Shown here one piece after another: positions 37,946-48,517 of a stretch of DNA of 64,000 nt. A model generated the notes under the pieces. It searched no databases, was not told the DNA's origin, and saw only the letters and a list, made by a program, of their open reading frames with translations. Each line of letters opens with the position of its first letter. The first letter of the stretch is position 1. Origin of the DNA: Alphaproteobacteria bacterium (GTDB lineage Bacteria > Pseudomonadota > Alphaproteobacteria > CAAHEQ01 > UBA3637). The translations under genes and the position numbers were made by a program. Location: contig JAGCYU010000013.1 in assembly GCA_017960645.1 (NCBI GenBank), positions 47,901 to 111,900 of the forward strand. The letters run 5' to 3'.

Positions 37946-39003
37946 TTTTTGCCTCCATTTAAAGAAAGTCCAGAAGTCACGGTTGGGATATCCAATGGCA
38001 CAAAGCCATAGTGTTTAATCCACTTCATATCTGCCTCAAACATAGGACGTAAATCCGGAATACCATATTTCATCATAGCTAATCGGTCCAATCCGACTCC
38101 AAATGCAAAGCCTTGATACTTATCTGGATCAATACCGCAGTTTTGTAAAACACGAGGATCCACAACGCCACAACCCAATAGTTCAATCCATTCCTTACCA
38201 ATATTACGTGCCAAAACACCACCTAAATCCATTTCATAGGATGGTTCTGTAAATGGGAAGTAACTTGGACGAAAACGTACTTGAACATCATCTGTTTCAA
38301 AGAATAATTTAAAAAATTCTACTAAGACAGATTTTAAATTTGCTAAATTTGCTTTTTCATCAACAACAAACCCTTCAATCTGATGGAACTCTGGCAGGTG
38401 TGTTGCATCGTAGTCCCGACGATAAGTCCTACCCGGACAAACAATCTTAATTGGCGGCTTTTGATTTTCCATCGTCCGAATTTGCACTCCAGAAGTTTGC
38501 GTTCTGAGCATATTTTTATTATCAAAAAAGAATGTAGCTTGCATTTGACGTGCAGGATGTTCTTTAGGTAAATTCAATGCTTCAAAGTTGTGCCAATCAT
38601 CTTCTACATCTGGTCCTTCTGCCAATTCAAACCCCATTTGGGCAAAAATGGTTAAGGCTTCTTCCATTGCTTGTGTCGTCGGATGAATCCGTCCTTGTTG
38701 TACAGGACGTGCCGGCAAAGTCACATCTACACTTTCTGCAGCCAATTTATCCGCCATTTCCTTGGCTTCCAAAGCGGCTTTTTTAGCATCCAAAGCAGAC
38801 ACGATTTCATTTTTCACAGCATTGACTGTGGCGCCAAAAGTTTTGCGTTCTTCGGGGGACATAACTCCCATATTTTTCATCAAGCCAGTCAAGGAACCGT
38901 TTTTCCCTAACACACCAACGCGAACAGCATCTAAGGCTGATAAATTTTCAGCTTTTTCAATCAATGGCAACGTGTTTGCCCTTATTTCGTCTAATTGTTG
39001 CAT
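37936..39003 (-). CDS. pheS: Phenylalanyl-tRNA synthetase alpha chain
   Basis: The 355-residue catalytic alpha subunit, class II. It has the N-terminal coiled-coil, then motif 2 (CPGRTYRRDYDATHLPEFHQ, with the conserved FHQIEG), FRPSYFPFTEPS, and motif 3 (GFAFGVGLDRLAMMKYGI). The ATG at 39003 (MQQLDEIRANTLPLIE) follows AAAGGAGTTTGT and is better than a longer in-frame start. It has its own promoter and is followed by pheT with overlap. Confidence 0.97.
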   Translation of the reverse strand: MQQLDEIRANTLPLIEKAENLSALDAVRVGVLGKNGSLTGLMKNMGVMSPEERKTFGATVNAVKNEIVSALDAKKAALEAKEMADKLAAESVDVTLPARPVQQGRIHPTTQAMEEALTIFAQMGFELAEGPDVEDDWHNFEALNLPKEHPARQMQATFFFDNKNMLRTQTSGVQIRTMENQKPPIKIVCPGRTYRRDYDATHLPEFHQIEGFVVDEKANLANLKSVLVEFFKLFFETDDVQVRFRPSYFPFTEPSYEMDLGGVLARNIGKEWIELLGCGVVDPRVLQNCGIDPDKYQGFAFGVGLDRLAMMKYGIPDLRPMFEADMKWIKHYGFVPLDIPTVTSGLSLNGGKKCD

Positions 39004-39030
39004 ACAAACTCCTTTGTTTTGATGCCTTAT

Positions 39031-39075
39031 ACTATAACATAAAAGCCGTCCGGAATCAAGTTCCAAACGGCTTTG
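39031..39075 (-). promoter_or_regulatory. rplT terminator overlapping the pheST promoter
   Basis: On the minus strand, 20 bases after rplT, AAAGCCGTTTGGAAC...GTTCC-like CCGGACGGCTTTTA forms a hairpin (39041-39074). The same DNA carries TTGATT (39054-39059), 17 bases, TATAGT (39031-39036), a good promoter 28 bases ahead of pheS. I saw no phenylalanine-rich leader peptide, so classical pheST attenuation is not supported. Confidence 0.7.
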
Positions 39076-39094
39076 TTTTGATTTTCTTTGCGAT

Positions 39095-39454
39095 TTATTT
39101 TTTCAAAGCACCTTTGGCTTTCTCCACCAAATCAGCGAAAGCTTTAGCATCATTCAAAGCAAGATCTGCTAACATCTTTCGGTCCAAAGAAATACCGGCT
39201 TTGGACAAACCGTTCATAAATCGAGAATAAACCATACCATTTGCACGAACTGCAGCGTTAATACGCACAATCCACAATTGGCGAATATCTGTTTTTTTCT
39301 TGCGACGGTCGCGATAGGCATATTGCAACCCCTTTTCAACCTTTTCTTTCGCAATAGTGAAAACTTTTGAATTACGACCACGATACCCTTTGGCCAATTT
39401 CAAAACTTTGTTATGTTTTGCACGGACAGTCGTGCCACGTTTTACTCTTGCCAT
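39095..39454 (-). CDS. rplT: 50S ribosomal protein L20
   Basis: The 119-residue L20, an early 23S rRNA-binding assembly protein. The sequence [20 protein letters not shown], then [20 protein letters not shown] and the conserved [15 protein letters not shown] identify it, with standard length. It follows rpmI by 3 bases, as in most bacteria. Confidence 0.98.
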   Translation of the reverse strand: MARVKRGTTVRAKHNKVLKLAKGYRGRNSKVFTIAKEKVEKGLQYAYRDRRKKKTDIRQLWIVRINAAVRANGMVYSRFMNGLSKAGISLDRKMLADLALNDAKAFADLVEKAKGALKK

Positions 39455-39457
39455 GGA

Positions 39458-39661
39458 TTACACTCCTTCCCCGTGAATAAAAAATTTCAACACTTTGCTC
39501 ATAGTTTTAGAAGCAACTTGAGTACGACGGGCTTGACGCGTACGTTTTTTATCCTTGTGAATAAACAAGTGACGTTTGTTCACGTGCCCAGTTTTAACTT
39601 TACCGTTTTTGGTGAGTTTGCAGCGTTTTTTCACGCAGCTTTTAGACTTTAATTTTGGCAT
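39458..39661 (-). CDS. rpmI: 50S ribosomal protein L35
   Basis: The 67-residue L35: MPKLKSKSCVKKRCKLTKNG with GKVKTGHVNKRHLFIHKDKK. Basic and full length. Translated just upstream of rplT; infC, which often precedes it, is not here. A promoter TTGACT, 17 bases, TACAAT sits near 39745-39780 on the minus strand. Confidence 0.97.
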   Translation of the reverse strand: MPKLKSKSCVKKRCKLTKNGKVKTGHVNKRHLFIHKDKKRTRQARRTQVASKTMSKVLKFFIHGEGV

Positions 39662-39763
39662 TTTCTTATCCTTTTTTTATTTGTTACGACACCCGCGGGG
39701 CAGCCAATTCTTTTTAGCCCTTTTGGGAAAACCCCGATATTGTACACGATTTTAGATGATAAG

Positions 39764-40873
39764 TCAAGAGAAAATTTTACTGACCAGATTCTTAAAATCT
39801 TCACACAGAGAAGAATTTTTTTTGCCGGCCCCATCAAATTGTCGCAACAATTCTTTTTGCTCTGCACTTAAATTGGTTGGGGTTTCCACACGGAATCGGA
39901 CATATAAATCCCCATATCTATCCCCCCTCAGCACCGGCATACCAAAGCCTTTAAGCTTAACCTCTGTGCCCGATTGCAAACCAGCCTTAACATCATACTC
40001 TTGCCCTTTACCATTCATCGTCGGCACAAAAACTTTACCACCCAAAGTGGCTGTTGTCATTGGCACAGGTACTTCGATATACAAATCATTTCCTTCGCGC
40101 TTAAACAATGCATGAGGCTTCACATTCAAAAAGACATAAACATCGCCGCGATCACCCCCATTGGGCGCCACATCTCCTTCGCCCGCTAAGCGCATGCGAA
40201 CACCGGTATCAACACCTGCAGGGATATCTATCTCCACATCTCGTTTTTGACGAACACGTCCCGTCCCTCGACAATCAGCACATGGCTCTTGCACAGCTTT
40301 GCCAGTTCCATGACATACTGGACATGTTGTTTCAACCACAAAAAAACCTTGACGTTGACGCACCACACCTGCTCCACCGCAGGTAGCACAAGTATCCAAG
40401 CGTTTTCCGCCCAAACCACCACACTTTGCACAAGGGCTATAGGTATTCAATGTCACTGTTTTTTTGATACCATGATAGGCTTCATCCAAAGTTAAACCCA
40501 AATCTAATCGAATATCCTCGCCACGAGCTTTTTTATTTTTAGGCCTTCCACGCGCCATCCCAAACATTTCGGCAAAAATATCTTCAAACCCTGTTCCGGA
40601 AAAATCAAATCCACCAAAACCGCCGCTAAACGCAGAATTTCCCATGCCATTCACAAAGGCTTCATGGCCGATACGGTCATAGGTAGCACGTTTTTGGTCA
40701 TCTTTTAAAACTTCGTAAGCTTCAGCCAACTCTTTGAATTGTTTTTCTGCAACAGGATCCCCTGCATGATGATCGGGGTGACAATCCTTTGCTTTAATGC
40801 GAAAAGCGCGCTTGATTTCATCAAACGACGCCGTTTGTGCTACCCCTAAAACTTCATAGTATGTTTTTGCCAT
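39764..40873 (-). CDS. dnaJ: Chaperone protein DnaJ
   Basis: The 369-residue Hsp40 co-chaperone of DnaK. J domain with the HPD motif (KDCHPDHHAGD, residues ~28-36); glycine/phenylalanine-rich GGFGGFDFSGTGFED; four zinc-finger repeats CAKCGG, CATCGG, CPVCHG and CADCRG; and the substrate-binding C-terminus ending in the predicted dimerisation region. Standard length. Transcribed downstream of dnaK with 72 bases between. Confidence 0.97.
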   Translation of the reverse strand: MAKTYYEVLGVAQTASFDEIKRAFRIKAKDCHPDHHAGDPVAEKQFKELAEAYEVLKDDQKRATYDRIGHEAFVNGMGNSAFSGGFGGFDFSGTGFEDIFAEMFGMARGRPKNKKARGEDIRLDLGLTLDEAYHGIKKTVTLNTYSPCAKCGGLGGKRLDTCATCGGAGVVRQRQGFFVVETTCPVCHGTGKAVQEPCADCRGTGRVRQKRDVEIDIPAGVDTGVRMRLAGEGDVAPNGGDRGDVYVFLNVKPHALFKREGNDLYIEVPVPMTTATLGGKVFVPTMNGKGQEYDVKAGLQSGTEVKLKGFGMPVLRGDRYGDLYVRFRVETPTNLSAEQKELLRQFDGAGKKNSSLCEDFKNLVSKIFS

Positions 40874-40896
40874 AATATATCCTTGTATGCAAGGTT

Positions 40897-40935
40897 ACGC
40901 ATAAAGCAAGGCGGATGATTGGTCCGCCCTGCACT
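40897..40935 (-). terminator. Weak hairpin between dnaK and dnaJ
   Basis: GCAGGGCGGACCAATCATCCGCCTTGC on the minus strand followed by a short T-rich stretch. It may attenuate read-through from dnaK into dnaJ. Confidence 0.55.
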
Positions 40936-40945
40936 TATTTATATT

Positions 40946-42853
40946 TTATTTTTTTACTTCTTCATAGTCAGCATCAACAACTTCTTCATCAGCTTTTTTG
41001 CCTTCGTCGGAAGCACCAGCCTCGGCTCCACCTTGATCACCAGCGGTCTGTTGAGCTTTGTACATAGCCTCACCCATCTTCATACTGGCATTTTGCAAAG
41101 CTTCTGTTTTTTCTTTGATGTGTTCTGTATCATTAGATTCAATTGCATCTTTCAGCTCTTTGATACAAGCTTCAATGGCTTCCTTATCAGCGGAGGCAAT
41201 CTTGTCACCATTTTCTTTTAACAACTTTTCGGTACTGGCAACCATTGCATCCGCATGGTTCTTAGCATCGGCAGCTTCTTTGAATTTCTTATCTTCTTCA
41301 GCATGTGCTTCTGCATCTTTAACCATTTTTTCGATATCAGCGTCTGATAATCCACCGGAAGATTGAATACGAATGCTTTGTTCTTTACCTGTGGCTTTAT
41401 CTTTTGCAGACACATTCACAATACCGTTAGCATCAATATCAAAGCTGACTTCGATTTGTGGCATACCACGTGGTGCAGGAGGAATTCCAACCAAGTCAAA
41501 TTGACCGAGCAGTTTATTATCGCGGGCAATTTCACGTTCACCTTGGAACACACGAATTGTCACAGCTGTTTGACCATCTTCTGCGGTAGAGAACACCTGA
41601 GACTTCTTTGTCGGAATTGTAGTATTACGATCAATCAAACGAGTGAACACACCGCCCAAAGTTTCAATACCAAGTGACAATGGTGTCACATCCAACAACA
41701 AGACGTCTTTTACATCACCTTTGAGCACACCACCTTGAATAGCAGCACCCATAGCTACCACTTCATCAGGATTCACACCTTTATGTGGTTCTTTACCAAA
41801 GAAGTCTTGAACCAATTTTTGAACAGCAGGCATACGAGTCATACCACCGACCAAAATGACTTCATCAATCTTGCCTTTGCTTAAACCAGCATCTTTCAAA
41901 GCTTTTTCCATAGGTCCTTTGGTGCGTTCCAACAAGTCTTCAACCAAGCTTTCCAATTTAGCGCGGGTCATAGACACATTCAAGTGTTTTGGACCGGTTG
42001 CATCAGCCGTAATAAATGGCAAATTGATATCTGTTTGAGTTTGGCTAGACAATTCAATTTTGGCTTTTTCTGCAGCTTCTTTTAAGCGTTGCAAAGCCAT
42101 TCTGTCTTGACGCAAATCAATACCATTTTCTTTTTTGAATTCGTCGGCCAAATAATCCATAATACGTGCATCAAAGTCTTCACCACCCAAGAAAGTATCC
42201 CCGTTCGTGGATTTTACTTCAAATACGCCATCGCCGATTTCCAAAATTGACACATCAAACGTACCACCACCTAAGTCATACACTGCAATAGTACCAGATT
42301 TTTTCTGATCCATACCATAGGCCAATGCTGCAGCAGTTGGTTCGTTGATAATACGAAGCACATCCAATCCGGCAATCTTTCCAGCATCTTTTGTGGCTTG
42401 ACGTTGAGAGTCATCGAAATAAGCAGGCACAGTGATAATTGCTTCAGTGACTTTTTCGCCCAAATAACTTTCAGCATCTTCTTTTAATTTTTGCAAGACA
42501 AATGCAGAAACTTGGCTTGGAGCATATTTTTTGCCATCCACTTCTACCCAAGCGTCCCCGTTTTCTCCAGATACGATCTTATAAGGAACCATACCCTTAT
42601 CTTTTTCAACCATTTTATCTGTAAAACGGCGACCAATTAAACGTTTAATAGAATACAATGTTCCTTGAGGGTTTGTCACCGCTTGCCGTTTAGCCGGCTG
42701 ACCGACCAAGCGTTCGCCCTTACTTGTAAAAGCAACGATAGACGGTGTTGTTCTTGCCCCTTCACGGTTTTCCAAAACCTTAGCATTCTTGCCATCCATA
42801 ATGCACATGCAAGAGTTTGTTGTACCCAAGTCAATACCTAAAATTTTTCCCAT
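40946..42853 (-). CDS. dnaK: Chaperone protein DnaK (Hsp70)
   Basis: The 635-residue Hsp70. ATPase-domain signatures [14 protein letters not shown] (phosphate 1), [14 protein letters not shown] and [16 protein letters not shown]; substrate-binding domain with [17 protein letters not shown]; alpha-helical lid ending in a negatively charged tail ([11 protein letters not shown]). Standard length. The promoter on the minus strand is TTGCAA, 17 bases, TATATA near 42890-42920, and the ATG follows AAAGGAGTGAAAA. Confidence 0.98.
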   Translation of the reverse strand: MGKILGIDLGTTNSCMCIMDGKNAKVLENREGARTTPSIVAFTSKGERLVGQPAKRQAVTNPQGTLYSIKRLIGRRFTDKMVEKDKGMVPYKIVSGENGDAWVEVDGKKYAPSQVSAFVLQKLKEDAESYLGEKVTEAIITVPAYFDDSQRQATKDAGKIAGLDVLRIINEPTAAALAYGMDQKKSGTIAVYDLGGGTFDVSILEIGDGVFEVKSTNGDTFLGGEDFDARIMDYLADEFKKENGIDLRQDRMALQRLKEAAEKAKIELSSQTQTDINLPFITADATGPKHLNVSMTRAKLESLVEDLLERTKGPMEKALKDAGLSKGKIDEVILVGGMTRMPAVQKLVQDFFGKEPHKGVNPDEVVAMGAAIQGGVLKGDVKDVLLLDVTPLSLGIETLGGVFTRLIDRNTTIPTKKSQVFSTAEDGQTAVTIRVFQGEREIARDNKLLGQFDLVGIPPAPRGMPQIEVSFDIDANGIVNVSAKDKATGKEQSIRIQSSGGLSDADIEKMVKDAEAHAEEDKKFKEAADAKNHADAMVASTEKLLKENGDKIASADKEAIEACIKELKDAIESNDTEHIKEKTEALQNASMKMGEAMYKAQQTAGDQGGAEAGASDEGKKADEEVVDADYEEVKK

Positions 42854-42986
42854 TTTTCACTCCTTTGTTAAAACTGATGAAACATATATAGGTCATACTA
42901 TCGTATTTTGCAAGCGGTTAAATTACTTTTTTTCATTGATTTTTATTTTTTTACGGATTATGATGAAGGAAAAGGGAGAAAAACAC

Positions 42987-44582
42987 ATGCTTGATCATCT
43001 GATGCCTGCGGCGTCGTCTTCATTTCAACTAGACAGCGTTGATTTATTTGGCGCGATGATGTTGGCTGTTGTTTTTGATTTATTTTACAGCCTCAATACT
43101 CAGTATGCTCGGTTTCGGCTCATTTGTTGGGCCTTTCGCATGCGAGCCATTAAGTATTTAGTTTTGTTTATTATTCCATTTTTGCCAAGTTTAAATCCGG
43201 AATTCGCCGTTTCTCCTATGGCTCGTTCTATTTTTATTTTAAGCATAACAACCATTGGTTCTGGCCTGTTGCTTTCTAGTTTGTTTCCACACCTGCCAAA
43301 AACGATGAAATATTTGGGGTTACCGCTCTTCTTTACACTTATATTGGTATTTCTGATTACGGCCCTTGGATTCTTTATCCCTTGGGAAACATTATTATTA
43401 AATGCGCCCGCATTGATGTGGAGTATATCTTTACTTTTTGCCAGCATCTCATTCTTTTTTATCCCTACTGGCGCACAAATCAGACTATTTTCCGCCACGG
43501 GGAAATGTTTATTATTAGTAGCAGCTTACCAAATTTTACTTGCTTTTGATTTATTACCAACGATGTGGTGGCCTCTATCCATTTTAATTTATGGGGTTAC
43601 TATCTCTGTTATCTTATTTGCGCAAGTCCGTTTTGTAGAATCATCTTGTTTATCGTTACAATCACAGCTAACCCAAGAAAAGAAGAAACGCTATAGTTTA
43701 TGGGATATTGCCCCCTTCCCTATTGTTATTACGAAATTAGTGGATGACCAAGTTCTATATATTAATCCGCTTGCACGACACCTTTTGGGTGTTCCAGATA
43801 TAGACATATCTCAAATCCATTTTGCCGATTATTTTATAGATCCGACAAAACGTGTAGAATTGATTGCTTTAGCCAATAAGCAAACTGTGGTGGAATCCTT
43901 TCAAATTCAAGCAAAATCACCTTATAACGGCGTTGGTTTATGGATTAACTTGTCTGCTCGTGTTCTAGAATTGGATGGCGAATTAACTTTGTATATTAAC
44001 TTTACAGATATAACAAAAGACAAAGAAACGGAACAAGAATTATTTGTTCAAGCTTCTACCGACACCTTGACAGGCCTTTACAATCGACGCCAGTTTGAAG
44101 CTATGACAAAACAAGCTTTTGCTTTGCATGAACGCACGGGGAATCCTTTTGCCGTCATCATGTTAGATATTGACCACTTTAAAAACATTAACGACACCTA
44201 TGGTCATGACGCGGGAGATGTTGTATTGAAGCACTTAGCAGAAGTCATGCAACGTACCATGCGACAATCAGATGTTATTGCACGTTTTGGAGGAGAAGAA
44301 TTTATTATTTTCTTAATGAATACCCCGCCAGAAGAAGGCCTTGTAGCAGCTAATAAGTTAAGAGAAACGGTTGAAAAAGAAATGTTCATCTCTGGCACAA
44401 CACAAATTCCTGTTACGATTAGCTTGGGCGTATCTTTCAGTCAGAAATCAGATATTGCAGCCTTGGCAAAAGAAGCAGATTTAGCCTTGTACCATTCTAA
44501 AGAACATGGCCGTAACCAAGCGACTTTATACACACCAGGCATGACTGAAAATACAGAAACAATTGCAAAGCACACACCATGA
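42987..44582 (+). CDS. Membrane-bound diguanylate cyclase (PAS-GGDEF)
   Basis: A 531-residue c-di-GMP synthase. The N-terminal ~220 residues contain seven or more hydrophobic helices (LFGAMMLAVVFDLFYSL onward), a PAS-like domain (~240-360, FPIVITKLVDDQVLYINPLA), and the GGDEF domain (~375-525) with the active site ARFGGEEFIIFL and an RxxD inhibitory site RQSD exactly five residues upstream. The active-site GGEEF and metal-binding DIDHFKNINDTYGHDAG are intact, so it should be catalytically competent. The ATG at 42987 follows AAAAGGGAG. No EAL domain. It overlaps the ftsB start by 4 bases. Confidence 0.95.
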   Translation: MLDHLMPAASSSFQLDSVDLFGAMMLAVVFDLFYSLNTQYARFRLICWAFRMRAIKYLVLFIIPFLPSLNPEFAVSPMARSIFILSITTIGSGLLLSSLFPHLPKTMKYLGLPLFFTLILVFLITALGFFIPWETLLLNAPALMWSISLLFASISFFFIPTGAQIRLFSATGKCLLLVAAYQILLAFDLLPTMWWPLSILIYGVTISVILFAQVRFVESSCLSLQSQLTQEKKKRYSLWDIAPFPIVITKLVDDQVLYINPLARHLLGVPDIDISQIHFADYFIDPTKRVELIALANKQTVVESFQIQAKSPYNGVGLWINLSARVLELDGELTLYINFTDITKDKETEQELFVQASTDTLTGLYNRRQFEAMTKQAFALHERTGNPFAVIMLDIDHFKNINDTYGHDAGDVVLKHLAEVMQRTMRQSDVIARFGGEEFIIFLMNTPPEEGLVAANKLRETVEKEMFISGTTQIPVTISLGVSFSQKSDIAALAKEADLALYHSKEHGRNQATLYTPGMTENTETIAKHTP

Positions 44583-44869
44583 TTCTTCCAAAACCACATT
44601 TATTTACTTTTTTATGCTTACTGGTTATTACCTATTTTGTGTATCATGGCATTTGGGGGAACAGAGGCCTGTTCCGATTAATTGAGATACAAGATGAGAT
44701 TTCCGAAGCACAAGAAATTGCACGTAAAACCGTTATAGAAAAAGAAGCTTTAACACAAAAGACAGATGCGCTCAAAAATCATAATGCCTTAGATAAAGAC
44801 GTGCTTGAAGAAGAAGCTGCACGTGTCCTTAATATGATTGATGAAAACGATGTTGTTATTTTGAACTAA
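44579..44869 (+). CDS. FtsB-like septum-formation initiator
   Basis: A 96-residue single-pass protein: TM helix at residues ~8-24 (FTFLCLLVITYFVYHGIW), then a coiled-coil (LIEIQDEISEAQEIARKT) and the conserved ALDKDVLEEEAARVLNMIDENDVVI, typical of FtsB/DivIC, which bridges the FtsQ-FtsL complex at the division site. It starts with ATGA overlap on the diguanylate cyclase. The C-terminal end overlaps the AmpG-like gene on the opposite strand by 14 bases. Confidence 0.85.
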   Translation: MILPKPHLFTFLCLLVITYFVYHGIWGNRGLFRLIEIQDEISEAQEIARKTVIEKEALTQKTDALKNHNALDKDVLEEEAARVLNMIDENDVVILN

Positions 44870-46100
44870 GTTTTCCTTGGAACGGATATCCTTTTTTAAT
44901 CATCCATAAAGCCGGCAACATTAAAACACCCGTAAAGACAAAAAAGATAGGCCATCCCATGTGCTTGGCTAAAAATCCGCTGGCTCCAGCCAAGATAGAT
45001 AGAGGAATCATATTCAATGCATTAAAAAATGCATATTGTGTTGCCGAATAAGAGCGATTACACAAACTAGACAAATACGCAATCCATACCACGCCTCCCA
45101 TACCTGCCAAAATATTATCGAACAAAATAACAGCAAAGAATGCGGGCATGCTTGGACCTATTAAAGCAAAAATGGCAAAAGCAATGGAGGTAAAAATTTC
45201 TATACCACCCAACCACAACAACAATTGCTTATAGTTCCATTTAAGCATCGCTAATCCACCTAATAAAACACCACTCATTGTCACAAACACACCAAATGTC
45301 CCAGAGACAACTGCCACTTGTTCGCGGGTAAATCCAATATCGAAATAAAACGGATAGGCCATTGGACCCAACATACAATTACATAATTTATAAGCAACAA
45401 CGAATAAACATAATATCCAAAAGTCTTTATATTGAATTAAATCTAAAAACGGAGAAACGATCATTTGCTTAAAATGCACCATTTTTTTTGGCGCTTGTTT
45501 TTCGGACACAAAACATAATGAAATAGCACCAATACCTATCAATACACAGGACGCTTGATACGCAAATTGCCATGAGGTTTTTGCAGATAAAAACAACATA
45601 CCTGCCACCGCAGATAACATACCTAATCGCATACCCAATTCATAGGCAGAACAACCAGCTTTTAAATCATCCCCTTGTAATGTATCTATACGCAGGCCAT
45701 CTGCTACTGTTTCTTGCGTACTGGCAGCAAAAGAAATCATTAAACAAATAATAAAAATTGCTAATGTGTCTTGAGTGGGATTTAAACATGATAAAAATAA
45801 CAATAATCCCATCAAAATCAGCTGCATTAAAAATCCCCAAGTTTTTTTACGCCCGAAAAAACTTGCCCCAGGTAAATTTACAGAATCAATAAATGGAGCC
45901 CATAAGAATTTAATAGAATAAGGGATTAAAACCAAACTAAAGATGCCTATTTGCGTTAAATCCACACCCTCCATTTTAAACCAAGATTTTAATGTTCCTC
46001 CTACCAAATACATCGGGGCTTGACTGGCCAATCCCAACCCTAAAAATGGCCAAATAGCACGTCGTGTTAAAATAGCTTTTACTGTCTGTAATAATGGCAT
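44856..46100 (-). CDS. AmpG-like muropeptide/MFS permease
   Basis: A 414-residue MFS-type transporter with about 12 TM helices. The family signature is the N-terminal IWPFLGLGLASQAPMYLVGG, then the GIFSLVLIPYSIKFLWAPFI and DTLAIFIICLMISFAASTQET elements with ADGLRID, matching AmpG-type anhydromuropeptide permeases that recycle peptidoglycan. Substrate is inferred. GGGGGAAAACTCA precedes the ATG. Confidence 0.82.
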   Translation of the reverse strand: MPLLQTVKAILTRRAIWPFLGLGLASQAPMYLVGGTLKSWFKMEGVDLTQIGIFSLVLIPYSIKFLWAPFIDSVNLPGASFFGRKKTWGFLMQLILMGLLLFLSCLNPTQDTLAIFIICLMISFAASTQETVADGLRIDTLQGDDLKAGCSAYELGMRLGMLSAVAGMLFLSAKTSWQFAYQASCVLIGIGAISLCFVSEKQAPKKMVHFKQMIVSPFLDLIQYKDFWILCLFVVAYKLCNCMLGPMAYPFYFDIGFTREQVAVVSGTFGVFVTMSGVLLGGLAMLKWNYKQLLLWLGGIEIFTSIAFAIFALIGPSMPAFFAVILFDNILAGMGGVVWIAYLSSLCNRSYSATQYAFFNALNMIPLSILAGASGFLAKHMGWPIFFVFTGVLMLPALWMIKKGYPFQGKLSSK

Positions 46101-46123
46101 TGAGTTTTCCCCCTATATAAATA

Positions 46124-47941
46124 TTATAAACGTCCGCGTTCAAACTTACGTCGATCGTTCAAATCTAAATACTTTTTTCGCAAACGAATCACTTTAGGTG
46201 TCACCTCAACTAATTCATCATCTGCGATGTATGCTAAAGCAGCCTCCAAAGACATTTTGACTGGAGGAATTAAGACCACAGCTTCATCCTTACCAGCGGC
46301 ACGCATATTTGTTAATTTTTTACCTTTAATAGGATTCACATCAATGTCCCCTTGTTTTGCATTTGCACCAATAATCATACCTTCATATACATCTTCTCCT
46401 GCGCCAATGAACAAAGGGCCACGTTCTTGAATATACCACAAAGCATAAGCTACAGATTTACCAGCTTCTGTAGATACTAATACACCATTGGAACGCGCCT
46501 TAATTTCACCTTTATATGGGGCATAGCTATCAAAAATTCTGTTCATTACACCAGTTCCACATGTATCTGTTAAAAATTCACTGTGATAACCAATAAGACC
46601 ACGAGAAGGTGCTAAGAAAACAAGTCGTGTCTTTCCGCCACCCGAAGGAGTCATGCTAGTCAATTCTGCTTTGCGCTCACTCATTTTTTGAATCACAACC
46701 CCAGAATATGTATCATCTACATCAACGACAACTTCTTCCATTGGTTCCAGCTTTTGCCCATTTTCTTCTTTCATCACAACGCGCGGACGCGATACAGATA
46801 ATTCATATCCTTCACGGCGCATTGTTTCAATTAAAATGCCCAATTGCAATTCGCCACGACCAGCTACTTCAAAGGCATCCGTGGATTCTGTTCTAGCAAT
46901 TTTAAGGGCCACATTACCTTCGGCTTCTTTTTCCAAACGATCCCAAATCATACGGGAAGTTACTTTATCACCGTCTTTACCGGCCAAAGGACTGGTGTTA
47001 ATAGAAAAAGTCATGGCCAAAGTTGGCGGATCAATTGGTTGCGCTTGAATTGCTTCTGTGACAGAAGGAGCGCATAACGTATCAGCAACCGTTGCTTTTT
47101 GGAATCCAGAAATACTAACAATATCACCAGCTTCACCACATTCAATTGCTTGATGTTTTAAACCACGGAAAGCCAAAATCTTACTCACACGCGCTGTTTC
47201 AATTGTTTGACCATCACGTGAAATAGCTTTAATCATTTCGTTTGTTGATACACGGCCGGATGTAATACGTCCCGTCAACACACGCCCCACAAAAGGATCC
47301 ATGTGCAAAGTTGTCACCAACATTTTAAATGGCCCGTTGATATCACTCACCGGCGCAGGGACATGTTCAATAATTTTTTTAAATAATGGTTCAATGTTTA
47401 TTCTTTCATCATTTAAATTTTCAACAGCCCAACCATCGCGACCACTGGCAAATAAAATCGGATAATCCAATTGCTCATCTGTTGCCCCCAAATTCGCAAA
47501 CAAATCAAACACCTCATTATTCACTTCATTTGGACGCGCATCGGCACGATCTACTTTATTGATTACAACGATTGGTTTTAATCCTAACTTCAAAGCCTTA
47601 CTGACTACAAATTTTGTTTGAGGCAGAGGTCCTTCTGCTGCATCTACCAACACAATCACGCCATCTACCATAGATAAAATGCGTTCAACTTCACCACCAA
47701 AATCGGCATGTCCTGGCGTATCTACAATATTGATACGGTACCCGTGCCATTCAACAGATGTACATTTTGCTAAAATTGTAATACCACGTTCACGTTCCAA
47801 CTCACCAGAATCCATCGCACAAGTAGCCACTTGTTGATTTTCACGAAAGGCGCCAGATTGTTTTAAAAAAGCATCTACAAAAGTTGTCTTGCCATGATCA
47901 ACGTGAGCAATAATGGCAATATTTCGCATATTTAACGACAT
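46124..47941 (-). CDS. typA: Ribosome-associated GTPase TypA/BipA
   Basis: A 605-residue translational GTPase that aids ribosome assembly and stress responses. G1 [12 protein letters not shown]2 and G3 [18 protein letters not shown]4 [10 protein letters not shown]; domain II and V signatures; C-terminal TypA domain ([19 protein letters not shown] [35 protein letters not shown]). The ATG at 47941 ([15 protein letters not shown]) follows GAGGAAATC; the longer upstream frame is not supported. Confidence 0.97.
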   Translation of the reverse strand: MSLNMRNIAIIAHVDHGKTTFVDAFLKQSGAFRENQQVATCAMDSGELERERGITILAKCTSVEWHGYRINIVDTPGHADFGGEVERILSMVDGVIVLVDAAEGPLPQTKFVVSKALKLGLKPIVVINKVDRADARPNEVNNEVFDLFANLGATDEQLDYPILFASGRDGWAVENLNDERINIEPLFKKIIEHVPAPVSDINGPFKMLVTTLHMDPFVGRVLTGRITSGRVSTNEMIKAISRDGQTIETARVSKILAFRGLKHQAIECGEAGDIVSISGFQKATVADTLCAPSVTEAIQAQPIDPPTLAMTFSINTSPLAGKDGDKVTSRMIWDRLEKEAEGNVALKIARTESTDAFEVAGRGELQLGILIETMRREGYELSVSRPRVVMKEENGQKLEPMEEVVVDVDDTYSGVVIQKMSERKAELTSMTPSGGGKTRLVFLAPSRGLIGYHSEFLTDTCGTGVMNRIFDSYAPYKGEIKARSNGVLVSTEAGKSVAYALWYIQERGPLFIGAGEDVYEGMIIGANAKQGDIDVNPIKGKKLTNMRAAGKDEAVVLIPPVKMSLEAALAYIADDELVEVTPKVIRLRKKYLDLNDRRKFERGRL

Positions 47942-48068
47942 GATTTCCTCGATTTCCTTGTTAACCAGATGGCACGAATTATAGCACTTTTTCATAAAAA
48001 AGTAAAGATGCCAAAACAAAAATCTAAAATAACTAATAAAAAAATATGAATAATTTTAAAAAAAATAC

Positions 48069-48097
48069 TTTACATTGGATTTTATGTATGCTAAAGT
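48069..48097 (+). promoter_or_regulatory. Promoter of the histone H1-like gene
   Basis: TTTACA, 17 bases, TAAAGT. Transcription would start about 20 bases before the GGGGG-preceded small leader ORF. Confidence 0.65.
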
Positions 48098-48123
48098 GCA
48101 TTCGGAGTATTCATCAAAGGGGG

Positions 48124-48171
48124 ATGAAAAATGGTAAATTCCTCCTATGGACACGACAAGTTGATAGATAA
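48124..48171 (+). CDS. Putative 15-codon leader peptide overlapping an anti-Shine-Dalgarno
   Basis: ATG preceded by AAAGGGGG opens a 15-codon frame, MKNGKFLLWTRQVDR, ending at 48171. Its codons include TTCCTCCT (48139-48146), an exact complement of AGGAGGAA (48200-48207), the Shine-Dalgarno of the next gene. Translation of the leader could therefore free that Shine-Dalgarno. A longer alternative start of the histone gene at 48131 is out of frame with this peptide and is less likely. Confidence 0.45.
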   Translation: MKNGKFLLWTRQVDR

Positions 48172-48211
48172 AGTTTTATTGGAAACGGAGAACAAGCAAA
48201 GGAGGAAAAAT

Positions 48212-48496
48212 ATGAAAAAACCAGCAAAAAAATCCGTAACTAAGAAAGCCGCACCTAAAAAGGTAGCAAAAAAAGCAGTAAAAAAACCTGCAAAGAAAGC
48301 AGCTCCTAAAAAAGTTGCAAAAAAAGCCGCTCCTAAAAAGGTAGCAAAGAAAACAGCTCCTAAAAAAGTTGTAAAAAAAGCCACTCCTAAAAAGGCTGCA
48401 AAAAAAACTGTTGTCAAAAAGGTTATTAGCAAAGTTTTGAAAAAAGTTGCACCGAAAAAAGCAGCAAAAAAACCTGTTGCAAAAAAGAAAAAATAA
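48212..48496 (+). CDS. Histone H1-like lysine/alanine-rich DNA-binding protein
   Basis: A 94-residue protein made almost entirely of K, A, P and V in repeated KKVAKKAAPKK units (MKKPAKKSVTKKAAPKK onward). It resembles bacterial H1-like proteins (such as HctB, AlgP C-terminus) that bind DNA through electrostatic contacts. The start is set by a strong AAAGGAGGAAAAAT. The codon choice is AT-rich and the repeats are prone to length change. DNA-compaction function is inferred from composition. Confidence 0.8.
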   Translation: MKKPAKKSVTKKAAPKKVAKKAVKKPAKKAAPKKVAKKAAPKKVAKKTAPKKVVKKATPKKAAKKTVVKKVISKVLKKVAPKKAAKKPVAKKKK

Positions 48497-48517
48497 AACA
48501 GGAACAACAAAATAAAA

